From assembly GCF_003065365.1 (NCBI RefSeq), contig NZ_CP023276.1, positions 1,302,001-1,366,000 of the forward strand: a stretch of DNA of 64,000 nt, read 5' to 3'. This document shows, piece after piece, positions 45,324 to 53,945 of the stretch. Below the pieces are notes generated by a model. The model saw only the letters and a list, made by a program, of their open reading frames with translations, had not been told where the DNA came from and did not search any database. Numbering within the stretch: the stretch's first letter is position 1; the number at the start of each line of letters is the position of its first letter. The position numbers and the translations under genes were made by a program. The stretch comes from Polynucleobacter difficilis. Its GTDB lineage: Bacteria > Pseudomonadota > Gammaproteobacteria > Burkholderiales > Burkholderiaceae.

Positions 45324-46245
45324 TTTTTCTCTCATTTTCTTCACTACCTTGGCAGGCATGGCCCAAGGCTTGCTGGTTTTTATAGGCCTAATGAGCATTG
45401 GTAATGGCGGCCTGCCGGATGACTTCTTGGCCATGTTCGCATTGCCGATTTCATTGGTTCTGCTCATCATTGGATTAATTTCATCCATGTTTCACTTAGG
45501 CCATCCTGAAAGAGCCTGGCGCGCTGTATTGATGTGGCGCACCTCTTGGCTATCGCGCGAAGTCATTATTCTGCCAATTTTCATCGGCATTACTTGCCTT
45601 GCCCTCCTCTATGCATTCCTTGGGCAGAGTAGTTCTTGGATTTGGGGCGCCCTCATTGCTGCATCGTTCGCCTTATGGGTCTGTACCGCCAAAATCTACC
45701 AATGCATTCGTTTTATTCAGGAGTGGGCCCACTTCTCTACCATCATTAATTTCATTATTCTTGGCCTGGCATCGGGCTGGATGCTGCTATCCACCCTGCT
45801 CCTGATTTGGTTTGGATCCGAAACAATATCCGTCCTCGCCTTAAGCCAAGTTGGCTTTATTTTGTTAACAGCGGCGATGGTCATCAAGCTCTGGATTTGG
45901 AAACGCAATCGAAATCTTCGCCCCATTTCAACCATTAATTCCGCTACTGGACTCAAAGCAAGCAATGTTCGCCAAACATCCATGGGAATGACTGGCGGGA
46001 GCTTTAATACCAAAGAGTTTTTTCATCATCAAAGCGATTTGGTGATCCGCAATTTGCGACGCATTACACTCATCGCCGCCTACATTCTGCCGCTGATTAC
46101 CCTTGTATTCGCAATCAGCCAGGGTCAGGCTGGCTGGATTTTTATGGCATTTGCAATTCATGTTTGCGGCTTAATGGCAGAGCGATTTCTCTTCTTTGCA
46201 GATGCAAATCATCCGCAAAATTTGTACTACCAACGGATTTCCTAG
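45313..46245 (+). CDS. soeC: Sulfite dehydrogenase membrane subunit SoeC
   Basis: 310 residues, DmsC family, about eight membrane helices. The N-terminus MHPSFSLIFFTTLAGMAQGLLVF and SSMFHLGHPERAWRAVLMWRTSWLSREV are characteristic of DmsC-type quinol/quinone subunits. It anchors SoeAB on the cytoplasmic side and delivers electrons to quinone. Translationally coupled to soeB. Confidence 0.92.
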   Translation: MHPSFSLIFFTTLAGMAQGLLVFIGLMSIGNGGLPDDFLAMFALPISLVLLIIGLISSMFHLGHPERAWRAVLMWRTSWLSREVIILPIFIGITCLALLYAFLGQSSSWIWGALIAASFALWVCTAKIYQCIRFIQEWAHFSTIINFIILGLASGWMLLSTLLLIWFGSETISVLALSQVGFILLTAAMVIKLWIWKRNRNLRPISTINSATGLKASNVRQTSMGMTGGSFNTKEFFHHQSDLVIRNLRRITLIAAYILPLITLVFAISQGQAGWIFMAFAIHVCGLMAERFLFFADANHPQNLYYQRIS

Positions 46246-46259
46246 GCAGTATTTAGTCG

Positions 46260-46838
46260 ATGCTGCTAGAGGACTATGCGGATGTCTTAATTCATGGACG
46301 GGTTCATGTTTCGCCAAAACGCTTAATTGAGCCCGGCCCTACTGCAGATCAAAAAAAACGCATACTCGAATCTGCAAAGGCTGCCCCAGACCACGGCCGT
46401 AATACACCGTGGCATTTTATTGAAGTCAGTGAATCAAGCCGGTCTCGATTGGGATCGGTCTTTAAAGCATGCCTACTAGAACGAGATCTGCAGGCCAGCC
46501 ATATTGAACTGCAGGAAGCGCACGATAAGGCCCTTCGTGGCCCTCTACTGCTTCTTGCTGTTGCCAAACTTGGCATTACTTCGGATGGTGTGAGTGAGCA
46601 GGAGAAGATGGTCTCCTTAGGCTGTGCAATTCAGAACATTCTTTTATCGGCCCATGCGCTTGGCTTTGGATCGGGCCTATCCAGCGGCAAAGCAATTACA
46701 AGCCAACGCCTCAGGCAGCTTTTTAAACTGCCGCCAGATGACTTTCCAATTTGCTTTATTACGATTGGCACCGTCTCAAAAAATAAGTCCGGCAGCGCAT
46801 TGCGACCGGACTTATCGGCATACCACTCGATTTTTTAA
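46260..46838 (+). CDS. Nitroreductase-family protein
   Basis: 192 residues, FMN-dependent nitroreductase fold. Motifs ESAKAAPDHGRNTPWHFIEV and SLGCAIQNILLSAHALGFGSGLSSG are typical of the YdjA-like subgroup. It is the last gene of the iclR-pta-soeABC run, 14 bases after soeC. Its reaction is unknown; a flavin reductase role or protection against reactive sulfur species are only guesses. A stem-loop follows. Confidence 0.83.
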   Translation: MLLEDYADVLIHGRVHVSPKRLIEPGPTADQKKRILESAKAAPDHGRNTPWHFIEVSESSRSRLGSVFKACLLERDLQASHIELQEAHDKALRGPLLLLAVAKLGITSDGVSEQEKMVSLGCAIQNILLSAHALGFGSGLSSGKAITSQRLRQLFKLPPDDFPICFITIGTVSKNKSGSALRPDLSAYHSIF

Positions 46839-46839
46839 A

Positions 46840-46868
46840 CTCCCTAGCGGATCGGGTCCGCTGGGGAG
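46840..46868. terminator. Stem-loop between convergent nitroreductase and xsc genes
   Basis: Arms CTCCCTAGCGGA (46840-46851) and TCCGCTGGGGAG (46857-46868) form a 12-bp stem with one G:T wobble and a 5-base loop. It fills the 38-base gap between two convergent genes. No strong T run on either side, so a shared bidirectional stop is probable but not certain. Confidence 0.6.
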
Positions 46869-46876
46869 CAAAACAC

Positions 46877-48685
46877 TTAGACGTAGTCTTTGTATTTCTC
46901 GAGGAAGCGAACTGGCTTTGATAATGCGTCACGACGGAATGGGTCGCCCAATTCCCGAGTACACATAATCTCGAGCACGCAGGTTTTTCCTTCGTTCATT
47001 TGCATATCAATTGCTTTTTTAAGCGCTGGGCCCACTTGATCGAGCTGGTCAACCACAATGCCCTCGGCTCCCATGGATTGCGCAATGCCTGCAAAACTAG
47101 TGCTCTCTAATTCTCCAGCAACAAACCGGCGATTGTAAAAATCAACCTGATTTTTCTTTTCAGCGCCCCACTGGCGATTATGGAATACCACCGCTGTGAC
47201 TGGGATGTTATGACGAACCGCAGTCATGATCTCAACCATACTCATTGCCCATGCGCCATCGCCTGCATAGGCAATTGCTGGACGGTCCGGAGCAGCAACC
47301 TTCGCACCAATGATTGTGGGCAGAGCGTAACCGCAATTACCAAAACTCATTGGGGCAAAAAAGCTACGGGGCTTTTCAAAACGCAAGTAACTGTTGGCAA
47401 CCGAATTAATGTTTCCAATATCGGTCGATACCATTACATCGGCTGGCATAGCCTTTTCGAGCTCCCGCAATACCTGTCTTGGGCTGAGATAATTTCCTCC
47501 ATTAGGAGTACGCTCCTTTTTCTGCTCCTCAATCATGTCAAGGCTAAATGCATCGCGCTCATGCGTCCATTCATCCAGCTCCTTTTCCCAGGCCGCTTTC
47601 TCTGCAGCGATGGTTTTGGCGCGCTCTGCTTTTGTCGCATCGCAAACCAAGGTTTTGTTTGCTAGGCGCTGTGATAACGCAATTGCAGCTGCCTTGGCGT
47701 CACCGCAGATGCCAACAGAAATCTTCTTCACCAATCCCAGCATTTTGTTATCGGCATCAATCTGGATGATCTTGGCATTTTTTGGCCAATAGTCCATGCC
47801 ATGTTGTGGCAATGTGCCAAAGGGTCCCAAGCGGGAGCCCAGGGCAATCACCACATCGGCCTGCGCCATTAACTTCATAGCGGCTTTTGAGCCTTGGTAT
47901 CCCAGTGGCCCGCACCATAGAGGATGACTTGCTGGGAACGAGTCATTATGGAGGTAGCTATTCACTACCGGCGCACCGAGCCGCTCAGCCAATGCCTTAC
48001 ACTCTTCGACCGCATCGCCCATCACAACGCCGCCACCAGAAATAATCACTGGAAATTTTGCTTTCGCTAATAGCTCGGCTGCTTCATTGAGACTGTTCTC
48101 GCCGCCTGGGCCGCGATCCAGTCGATTCGGCTGAGGAATCTCAACCTCAATTTCCCCGTAAAAATAATCCCGTGGAATATTTAATTGGGTTGGTCCCATT
48201 TCCGACATAGCGCGATCAAAGCAACGACCGGTGTACTCTGCCATCCGCTTGGGATTGTTCACGTGCCCTTGATATTTCGTAAATTCCTCAAACATCGGCA
48301 GTTGATTTGCTTCCTGAAAACCACCAAGGCCCATGCCCATGGTTCCGGTCTCTGGCGTAATCATGACTACTGGGCTGTGCGCCCAGTACGCCGCAGCAAT
48401 GGCGGTGACGCAATTGCTAATACCAGGGCCATTTTGAGCAATAACAACGCCATGACGACCGCTAACACGAGAGTAGCCGTCGGCCATGTGCGCAGCACCC
48501 TGCTCATGCACGACGGGAATTAAGCGAATGCCAGCAGGAGCAAAAATATCCATCGCATCCATAAAGGCTGACCCCATAATGCCGAAGGTATCTGTAACGC
48601 CGTTCGCGGCCATCGTCTCCACAAATGCTTCCGATGGGGTCATTTTTTGTGGGCCAGTTGTTACAGCGTGATCTGGTTTAGACAT
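46877..48685 (-). CDS. xsc: Sulfoacetaldehyde acetyltransferase Xsc
   Basis: 602 residues, thiamine-diphosphate enzyme. Catalytic glutamate is Glu61 (VVHEQGAAHMADGYSR), and the ThDP/Mg motif is GDGAWAMSMVEIMTAVRHNIPVT...HNRQWG. The segments FGIMGSAFMDAMDIF and GMGLGGFQEANQLPMFEEFTKYQGHV match Xsc rather than acetolactate synthase. It converts sulfoacetaldehyde plus phosphate to acetyl phosphate and sulfite, the desulfonation step of C2 sulfonates. GGAGAG precedes the ATG. Pta and SoeABC lie on the other side of a stem-loop; a CobS-like gene is divergent. Confidence 0.95.
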   Translation of the reverse strand: MSKPDHAVTTGPQKMTPSEAFVETMAANGVTDTFGIMGSAFMDAMDIFAPAGIRLIPVVHEQGAAHMADGYSRVSGRHGVVIAQNGPGISNCVTAIAAAYWAHSPVVMITPETGTMGMGLGGFQEANQLPMFEEFTKYQGHVNNPKRMAEYTGRCFDRAMSEMGPTQLNIPRDYFYGEIEVEIPQPNRLDRGPGGENSLNEAAELLAKAKFPVIISGGGVVMGDAVEECKALAERLGAPVVNSYLHNDSFPASHPLWCGPLGYQGSKAAMKLMAQADVVIALGSRLGPFGTLPQHGMDYWPKNAKIIQIDADNKMLGLVKKISVGICGDAKAAAIALSQRLANKTLVCDATKAERAKTIAAEKAAWEKELDEWTHERDAFSLDMIEEQKKERTPNGGNYLSPRQVLRELEKAMPADVMVSTDIGNINSVANSYLRFEKPRSFFAPMSFGNCGYALPTIIGAKVAAPDRPAIAYAGDGAWAMSMVEIMTAVRHNIPVTAVVFHNRQWGAEKKNQVDFYNRRFVAGELESTSFAGIAQSMGAEGIVVDQLDQVGPALKKAIDMQMNEGKTCVLEIMCTRELGDPFRRDALSKPVRFLEKYKDYV

Positions 48686-48773
48686 TCAAACTCTCCATTA
48701 ACTGTTTAAGAATAGAACTTTTTTTGCATCTATAAGACATTTGAATGAATTTTAGCATCATTTCAAATAAATG

Positions 48774-48786
48774 GAACAAATTGTTC
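48774..48786. promoter_or_regulatory. Perfect palindrome in the xsc/cobS divergent promoter
   Basis: GAACAAATTGTTC: six-base arms around a central A, centred on 48780, about 95 bases before the xsc ATG and 132 before the cobS-like ATG. Same motif as upstream of the sauS operon and, as half sites, the TRAP operon. The 226-base gap 48686-48911 holds no gene. Confidence 0.62.
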
Positions 48787-48911
48787 TACAATAAACTTGT
48801 ATTTGAATATATATAGGGAAATCCCGCAGTAAAAATTAAAAAGTGGAATGATAATGTCTACTAAATTGAACGTGCTTCATCTTCCGCCGACCGCAATACC
48901 TTGGAAATCAC

Positions 48912-49913
48912 ATGCAAAACAGCCCTGAAATAGCCAACCTAATCGACGCAAAACCAACGTTAGGTACCTCCGTTAAAGTCGCTTTTCCAGAGTGCAATTT
49001 CAAATGCGATTTCGAAGTGCCACGCTTTTCAGATCCTAGCCCGCTTGTCCCTGCGCTGGACCCAACTTACCAACTCGATAGCGACACAACTATCGCCCTT
49101 TTAGCAGGGTTTCGCTTTAACCGAAGAGTTTTGTTACAGGGCATGCACGGCACTGGCAAGTCGACCCACATTGAGCAAGTAGCTGCTCGCTTAAATTGGC
49201 CATGCCTGCGCATTAATCTGGATGGGCAAATTACCCGGATGGATCTTTTGGGCAAAGACATCATCACAATCAAAGACGGTCAGCAAGTGACTGACTTTCA
49301 ACTAGGCCTAGTTCCTTGGGCCCTCCAAAGGCCAGTTGCCCTTGTCTTGGATGAGTACGACGCAGGAAGACCGGATGTTATGTTTGTTATACAACGGATG
49401 CTCGAACGCGAAGGCCGCCTAACCTTGCTGGATCAAAATCGAGTAATAGAGCCACATCCCTACTTCAGGATCTTTGGCACGAGTAATACGATTGGCTTAG
49501 GCAACTGGAGCAACATCTATCATGGAACACAAGTATTAAATCAGGGGCAGATGGATCGCTGGGACGTAGTTGCTGCACTGAACTATTTAGAACCTCATGC
49601 AGAAGAGCGTATTGTCAAAGCGAAAGTTCCCCATTTAAATGCACCTGAGCATGCCGCCATTGCGGCGCAGATGATAGCCTTAGCCAATCTCACGCGCAAG
49701 GGATTTGCCGCAGGGGATCTATCTACCCTGATGTCAACCAGAACAGTAATTACATGGGCGGAAAACTGGACTATTTTTGGCGACCTAGATTCTGCCTTCC
49801 GTTTAACCTTTTTAAATAAATGCGAATTAGAAGAGAGGCTTCTTATCGCCGAGTACTATCAGCGATGCTTTAATCATGAATTGAATCTGGCGACACCCTC
49901 CCTAGGTCAGTAG
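48912..49913 (+). CDS. CobS-like MoxR-type AAA+ ATPase, no cobN partner seen
   Basis: 333 residues, the usual CobS length. Walker A is GMHGTGKS (about 77-84, Lys83), Walker B LVLDEYDAG (Asp147, Glu148), sensor 1 GTSNTIG, and the arginine finger is in QMDRWDVV. Long stretches resemble the aerobic cobaltochelatase subunit CobS (for example STHIEQVAARLNWPC and VMFVIQRMLEREGRLTLLDQ). The gene is divergent from xsc, with a regulator palindrome between, and is followed by a CobT-like VWA protein. No CobN or B12 gene is present, so a role in cobalt insertion is doubtful; an activase or metal-loading role for a sulfonate enzyme is proposed. Confidence 0.85.
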   Translation: MQNSPEIANLIDAKPTLGTSVKVAFPECNFKCDFEVPRFSDPSPLVPALDPTYQLDSDTTIALLAGFRFNRRVLLQGMHGTGKSTHIEQVAARLNWPCLRINLDGQITRMDLLGKDIITIKDGQQVTDFQLGLVPWALQRPVALVLDEYDAGRPDVMFVIQRMLEREGRLTLLDQNRVIEPHPYFRIFGTSNTIGLGNWSNIYHGTQVLNQGQMDRWDVVAALNYLEPHAEERIVKAKVPHLNAPEHAAIAAQMIALANLTRKGFAAGDLSTLMSTRTVITWAENWTIFGDLDSAFRLTFLNKCELEERLLIAEYYQRCFNHELNLATPSLGQ

Positions 49914-49925
49914 GAGCAGTTCACC

Positions 49926-51677
49926 TTGCAGCTGCTTTCATCTGAGGATTTACTACTTCAAGAGCGTTATGGAGCAATCGTACGCTCTATCTCTGGCGAT
50001 ACCCGCATCCAGATGCGGGATTGGAATTTTTACTGCGCCGATGAGTTCATTGGCCAATTGGCGCCCCACCTAAATCCCATTCATTTTTTTGAATCCTGGT
50101 CTCATCACCGCGGCATGCTGGATGGCTTGGGATTGCGTATCGCATATTCAGATCCAGTACTTCATCGGAGTATTCAACCTGCCGACTTAATGGGCTCGCT
50201 AGTCTTTGAGGTCTTAGAACAAATCCGAGTTGAAAGCATATGCCCCGCTAGCATGATCGGAACAAAGCAGAATATTCAACAGCATTTTGTCGCCTGGCTA
50301 AATGAGTTCATGGCCAAAGGGGGGACAGAAGGAAGCATCAACCTACTGTTACTGGCGATATTTGGTGGAACATGGTCGCGACTCAATAATGCAGCCCTCC
50401 CACAACTCATGCAGGATACGATTGAAATACCCCGAGCGGAGCTGTATCAAGCCACGGGAATACTGCTAGATAAGCTGAAGCGAAATCGCTTCGATCAGAC
50501 TAAATTTGTAAAACCAGCCTTGGAAATGGCCCAATTTGTCTCTAATTTGGTCGCTAAAGAATATCAAGATGTACCGAGCATTCGGATTAAACGGCGCAAT
50601 GCCAGTAAAAATCAATTTCAGATTCCTTGGGAATTCTCAGATAAGCAAAGACATCCTATTGCAGGGAATAGCCCATTTCTAACTGGAATAGCCCAACAGA
50701 GCGAAATTTACGAACGTGCTTTAAGTAAATACCGCATTTTTGATACCGCATTTGATGCCGAAATCAAACCGCTTGAAACCATCCGAATAGCTCAACTAAC
50801 CGCATTTCGAGAAGAAATTGATGAAAAAATTGATAGCTGGTCTATTCCCTGGTCGCGATTCATAAAAACATACACCACACTCTTTTCGGCCCCCATTAAA
50901 AACGGATTGGAATCATCAGAGGAGGGATTGCTGAATCGCAAATTATTAAGTCGCGTTGTTGCGTCTTCTAGCTCATTGGCAATTTATCAAAAAGAATATG
51001 TACAGCCCAAGCCAAACTCCACCGTAACCTTTCTAATAGATTGCTCCGGATCAATGAAGGAGAATCGCCTCACTATGGCAGCATGGATTGATGTCATGGT
51101 GAAGATATTGGACAAAGCCAATATCCCCTGCGAAGTCTTGGGATACACCACGGCAAGCTGGCAAGGTGGTAAGTGCATAAAAGGCTGGCATGCTGCGGGA
51201 AAGCCGAAAAATCCAGGGCGATTAAATGAGCAGGCACATTGGATTTTCAAAGACTATAAAACTAGCTGGAGAAATTCCAAGCTAAGCATCGCAGGAATGC
51301 TTAAGCCGGACATTTATAAAGAAAGTCTTGATGGCGAGGCATTGCTCTGGGCAGCTAAGCGAAGCTTGTCATACAAGCCCCAATCAAATGCGTCCAATAT
51401 AGCTTCGGATGAAGTGAGCCACAATATTATCTTGTTATCTGATGGTTGCCCGATGGATCGTGCAACCCAACAAGCAAATGAAGATGAGGACTACTTAATG
51501 GATCACCTCAAACTGGCACTAAAATGGACCGAAAAGCAGCCTACACTTCGGGTATGGGGATGTGGAATTGGTCAAGAAATGCGTGGCTTCTTTATGAGAC
51601 AGCTTAGCTGGAGCGAAAGTGAAACCCCCGTTAAGCTCATTGCCTCTTGGGCTAAAGAACTACAAAAACAGTTGTAA
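49926..51677 (+). CDS. CobT-like VWA-domain protein
   Basis: 583 residues from TTG at 49926, with TAGGAG about nine bases upstream; the next in-frame ATG is 29 codons later and would cut the N-terminal domain. The C-terminal part is a CobT-type von Willebrand A domain with a MIDAS site D372-C-S374-G-S376, and SLDGEALLWAAKRSL and ILLSDGCPMD match cobaltochelatase CobT. I see no long acidic linker like that of classical CobT. It starts 12 bases after the CobS-like gene; the two should form an AAA+/VWA complex. It converges with the GntR gene, leaving 12 bases. Confidence 0.83.
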   Translation: MQLLSSEDLLLQERYGAIVRSISGDTRIQMRDWNFYCADEFIGQLAPHLNPIHFFESWSHHRGMLDGLGLRIAYSDPVLHRSIQPADLMGSLVFEVLEQIRVESICPASMIGTKQNIQQHFVAWLNEFMAKGGTEGSINLLLLAIFGGTWSRLNNAALPQLMQDTIEIPRAELYQATGILLDKLKRNRFDQTKFVKPALEMAQFVSNLVAKEYQDVPSIRIKRRNASKNQFQIPWEFSDKQRHPIAGNSPFLTGIAQQSEIYERALSKYRIFDTAFDAEIKPLETIRIAQLTAFREEIDEKIDSWSIPWSRFIKTYTTLFSAPIKNGLESSEEGLLNRKLLSRVVASSSSLAIYQKEYVQPKPNSTVTFLIDCSGSMKENRLTMAAWIDVMVKILDKANIPCEVLGYTTASWQGGKCIKGWHAAGKPKNPGRLNEQAHWIFKDYKTSWRNSKLSIAGMLKPDIYKESLDGEALLWAAKRSLSYKPQSNASNIASDEVSHNIILLSDGCPMDRATQQANEDEDYLMDHLKLALKWTEKQPTLRVWGCGIGQEMRGFFMRQLSWSESETPVKLIASWAKELQKQL

Positions 51678-51689
51678 GGAATCAAACTA

Positions 51690-52409
51690 CTAGGCCACCA
51701 ACTCACTAAAGTATTCGTGATTAGTCGTATTTAAGGTTGACACGCGCCACTCTAGAGGCTCATCTTGTATACCCAAGGCAATTCGTCGAATCACAAGCAC
51801 AGGAGATCCGGGGGGCAGGCTAAGCCACTCCGCAAATTGCTTGTTAGCAAGGCCGGCGCGTAAACGCTCATTCGTACGCACAACCGTTTGTCCATACTGC
51901 ATTTGATATAACTGGTAAATACTGCCTTCTCTGGAAATAAAATCGTCACGCGTTAACTTTTTAAATCGCTTTTTGTCTAGGGTAATTTGATCGATCATGA
52001 CGCAATCGCCGTCAAGATAAAGACGATTGGTAATTCGCCAGATGGGAGACCCTTCTTTTATAGCCAATTTAAATGCTTCTTCCTTATTGGCGACCGCAGA
52101 AACAAAACTGGCTAGCTCGACCTTGGGATATACCTTTTTTTCAGCATCGTGCCGAACAATATGGAAAAAATAATAAAGTAGTCGCTTCAGGTCGTGCTCA
52201 GCAACATAAGTACCCTTCCCCTGACGTCGAATAACAATTCCTTCGGCGACCAGTTCATCGACCGCTTTGCGAAGCGTGCCAATCGATACATCCAACTCTT
52301 TTGCAAAATCTTTTTCGGCAGGCAATGCCTGCCCCATCGGAAAACGGCCCCTGACCAGATCTTCGGTGATCTTTTGCTTCACCTCTTGATAGGCGGTCAG
52401 GGACTTCAT
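51690..52409 (-). CDS. GntR-family regulator with UTRA domain, linked to suyAB
   Basis: 239 residues. N-terminal winged helix (about 10-75; LPAEKDFAKELDVSIGTLRKAVDELVAEGIVIRRQGKGTYVAE) and C-terminal UTRA ligand-binding domain (about 95-235), the HutC subfamily. It is the last gene of slcC-comC-suyA-suyB-gntR, 11 bases after suyB, so it is likely an autoregulated sensor of sulfolactate or a related C3 sulfonate. Confidence 0.92.
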   Translation of the reverse strand: MKSLTAYQEVKQKITEDLVRGRFPMGQALPAEKDFAKELDVSIGTLRKAVDELVAEGIVIRRQGKGTYVAEHDLKRLLYYFFHIVRHDAEKKVYPKVELASFVSAVANKEEAFKLAIKEGSPIWRITNRLYLDGDCVMIDQITLDKKRFKKLTRDDFISREGSIYQLYQMQYGQTVVRTNERLRAGLANKQFAEWLSLPPGSPVLVIRRIALGIQDEPLEWRVSTLNTTNHEYFSELVA

Positions 52410-52420
52410 ACTGATAGTGC

Positions 52421-53593
52421 TTAAGCAGATTCGTATAAACGGGTTAATACGAATTCACGATGGCCGAGAAGCTCAGCAGCAGTCAACTCACCATTGGCGG
52501 TGCGCATTAAGGCATCCAACAATTTGTCGCCAGCCGTATCCATATTCTCTTCGCGACGCAAGATTCCTGAAACATCCACGTCGATGTGTTCAGACATCGT
52601 GCGAACGGTTTTTGGATTTGCGCAAAGCTTGATAACCGGCAGAATCGGATTACCAATCACGTTACCTTGGCCAGTTGGGAAAAAGTGGGCTGCAAAACCA
52701 GCCGCAGCACACAGCGTAACCATTTCAGCAGCGGCAGAGGAGGAGTCCATAAAATGCAAACCGCTCATGGTTGGCTCTTCACCCTTGTCTAAAATGCTGT
52801 CAACGATGCATTTTTTACCGATTTTCTGAATGTTGCCCAAGGCTTTTTCTTCGATGGTGGTTAAGCCACCCGCAATGTTTCCTTTGGTAGGCTGAGAATC
52901 CGATAAGTCGCTCGTCTTGTGACGCTCGATCACGTCTTGATAGCGATCAAACATCTTACGGAATTTCGCTTTCACTTCAGGCGTACGGCAACGCGCCTCA
53001 ACCAAATGCTCGCCACCGGTCAATTCTGTGGTTTCGCCAAAAACGAGGGTTGAACCAATGTCATACAACTTATCAAAAGCATTACCTACCGTTGGATTGG
53101 CGCCGCAACCCGATGTTGTATCGGATTCACCGCATTTTGTAGAAACCCAAAGCTCGGACAATTTTGCAGGAGTACGTTGCAGGGTTGAAGCGCGCTTCAC
53201 CATCTTGTAGGCCGCCTTACTTGCCGCTGCAATCGTTGCGGTATCGCCATTGCCTTCAATCCAAAATCCCTCTACGGGCTTGCCAGAAGCTTTAATGCCA
53301 TCTACTACCCTACCGGTCCATTGTGGCTCAATACCAATTACCACAACCCCAGCTACGTTTGGATTGCAGCCAGTACCAATCAGGGTCCGGAAATGGAGAT
53401 CCAAGTCCGCTCCAAACTGCAAGCGGCCATAGGGGTGAGGAATTGCCATCGCCCCTTTAATATTATGAGCAACAGCCTCACAAGCGGCATTCGATAAGTC
53501 GTCCAAAGGCAAAATAATCACGTGGTTACGAATACCCACGCGGCCGTTCTCACGGCGATAGCCCATAAATGTTGCATCTTTCAAATTAGTCAT
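52421..53593 (-). CDS. suyB: (R)-sulfolactate sulfo-lyase large subunit SuyB
   Basis: 390 residues, UxaA/altronate-dehydratase-like family. Typical features: GYRRENGRVGIRNHVIILP near the N-terminus, GCNPNVAGVVVIGIEP, KCGESDTTSGCGANPTVG and GHFFPTGQGN-type block (read AAHFFPTGQGNVIGNPILPVIK). It splits (R)-3-sulfolactate into pyruvate and sulfite with SuyA. Altronate dehydratase is excluded mainly by context: the small subunit is a separate 93-residue gene and two sulfolactate-type dehydrogenases are upstream. Confidence 0.9.
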   Translation of the reverse strand: MTNLKDATFMGYRRENGRVGIRNHVIILPLDDLSNAACEAVAHNIKGAMAIPHPYGRLQFGADLDLHFRTLIGTGCNPNVAGVVVIGIEPQWTGRVVDGIKASGKPVEGFWIEGNGDTATIAAASKAAYKMVKRASTLQRTPAKLSELWVSTKCGESDTTSGCGANPTVGNAFDKLYDIGSTLVFGETTELTGGEHLVEARCRTPEVKAKFRKMFDRYQDVIERHKTSDLSDSQPTKGNIAGGLTTIEEKALGNIQKIGKKCIVDSILDKGEEPTMSGLHFMDSSSAAAEMVTLCAAAGFAAHFFPTGQGNVIGNPILPVIKLCANPKTVRTMSEHIDVDVSGILRREENMDTAGDKLLDALMRTANGELTAAELLGHREFVLTRLYESA

Positions 53594-53633
53594 CTTGTAT
53601 CTTTCTTAATGAATAGGTCTATATCGTTTTGGA

Positions 53634-53915
53634 TTACCAGCGCTTGGTCTTCACGTTTTGAACGTGGAGGTGTTCGCCTTTTTTAATAGGCGCAACAACC
53701 TTGCCAATATCAACGCCGTACTTCATCACGGTGTCACCTGGTTTGAAATCATTTAAAGAGATTTTGTGACCAATTGGAATATCACTCTCTGATTTCATAT
53801 TCAATGTGATGTCGCCATCCATTACCCATCCAGTTAAGTCGGCTCCAGCTTTAACGCCTTCAACGACCACTACTCCAACGCCATCACCTGGCTCATGCAC
53901 GACAAAGTGGATCAT
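53634..53915 (-). CDS. suyA: (R)-sulfolactate sulfo-lyase small subunit SuyA
   Basis: 93 residues, SAF domain. Begins MIHFVVHEPGDGVGVVVVEGVKAG and contains SDIPIGHKISLNDFKPGDTVMKYGVDIGKV, the standard SuyA/UxaA N-domain pattern. Works with SuyB, whose gene begins 40 bases downstream. An AAAGGAGAGAG stretch precedes the start. Confidence 0.92.
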   Translation of the reverse strand: MIHFVVHEPGDGVGVVVVEGVKAGADLTGWVMDGDITLNMKSESDIPIGHKISLNDFKPGDTVMKYGVDIGKVVAPIKKGEHLHVQNVKTKRW

Positions 53916-53945
53916 TTCTCTCTCCTTTAAAATCTTGTTATTAAA

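Noticed and set aside
46877..48685. Reading the ThDP enzyme as acetolactate synthase
   Set aside because: The GMGLGGFQEANQLP block and the pta/soe/sau neighbourhood match Xsc; no small regulatory subunit gene is adjacent.
48912..51677. Standard aerobic cobaltochelatase for B12 synthesis
   Set aside because: No cobN and no other cobalamin genes in the window, and the pair is placed with xsc. Not fully excluded, since cobN could be elsewhere.
52421..53915. Altronate dehydratase (UxaA)
   Set aside because: The SAF subunit is a separate gene and sulfolactate-type dehydrogenases lie directly upstream; no uronate genes are present.
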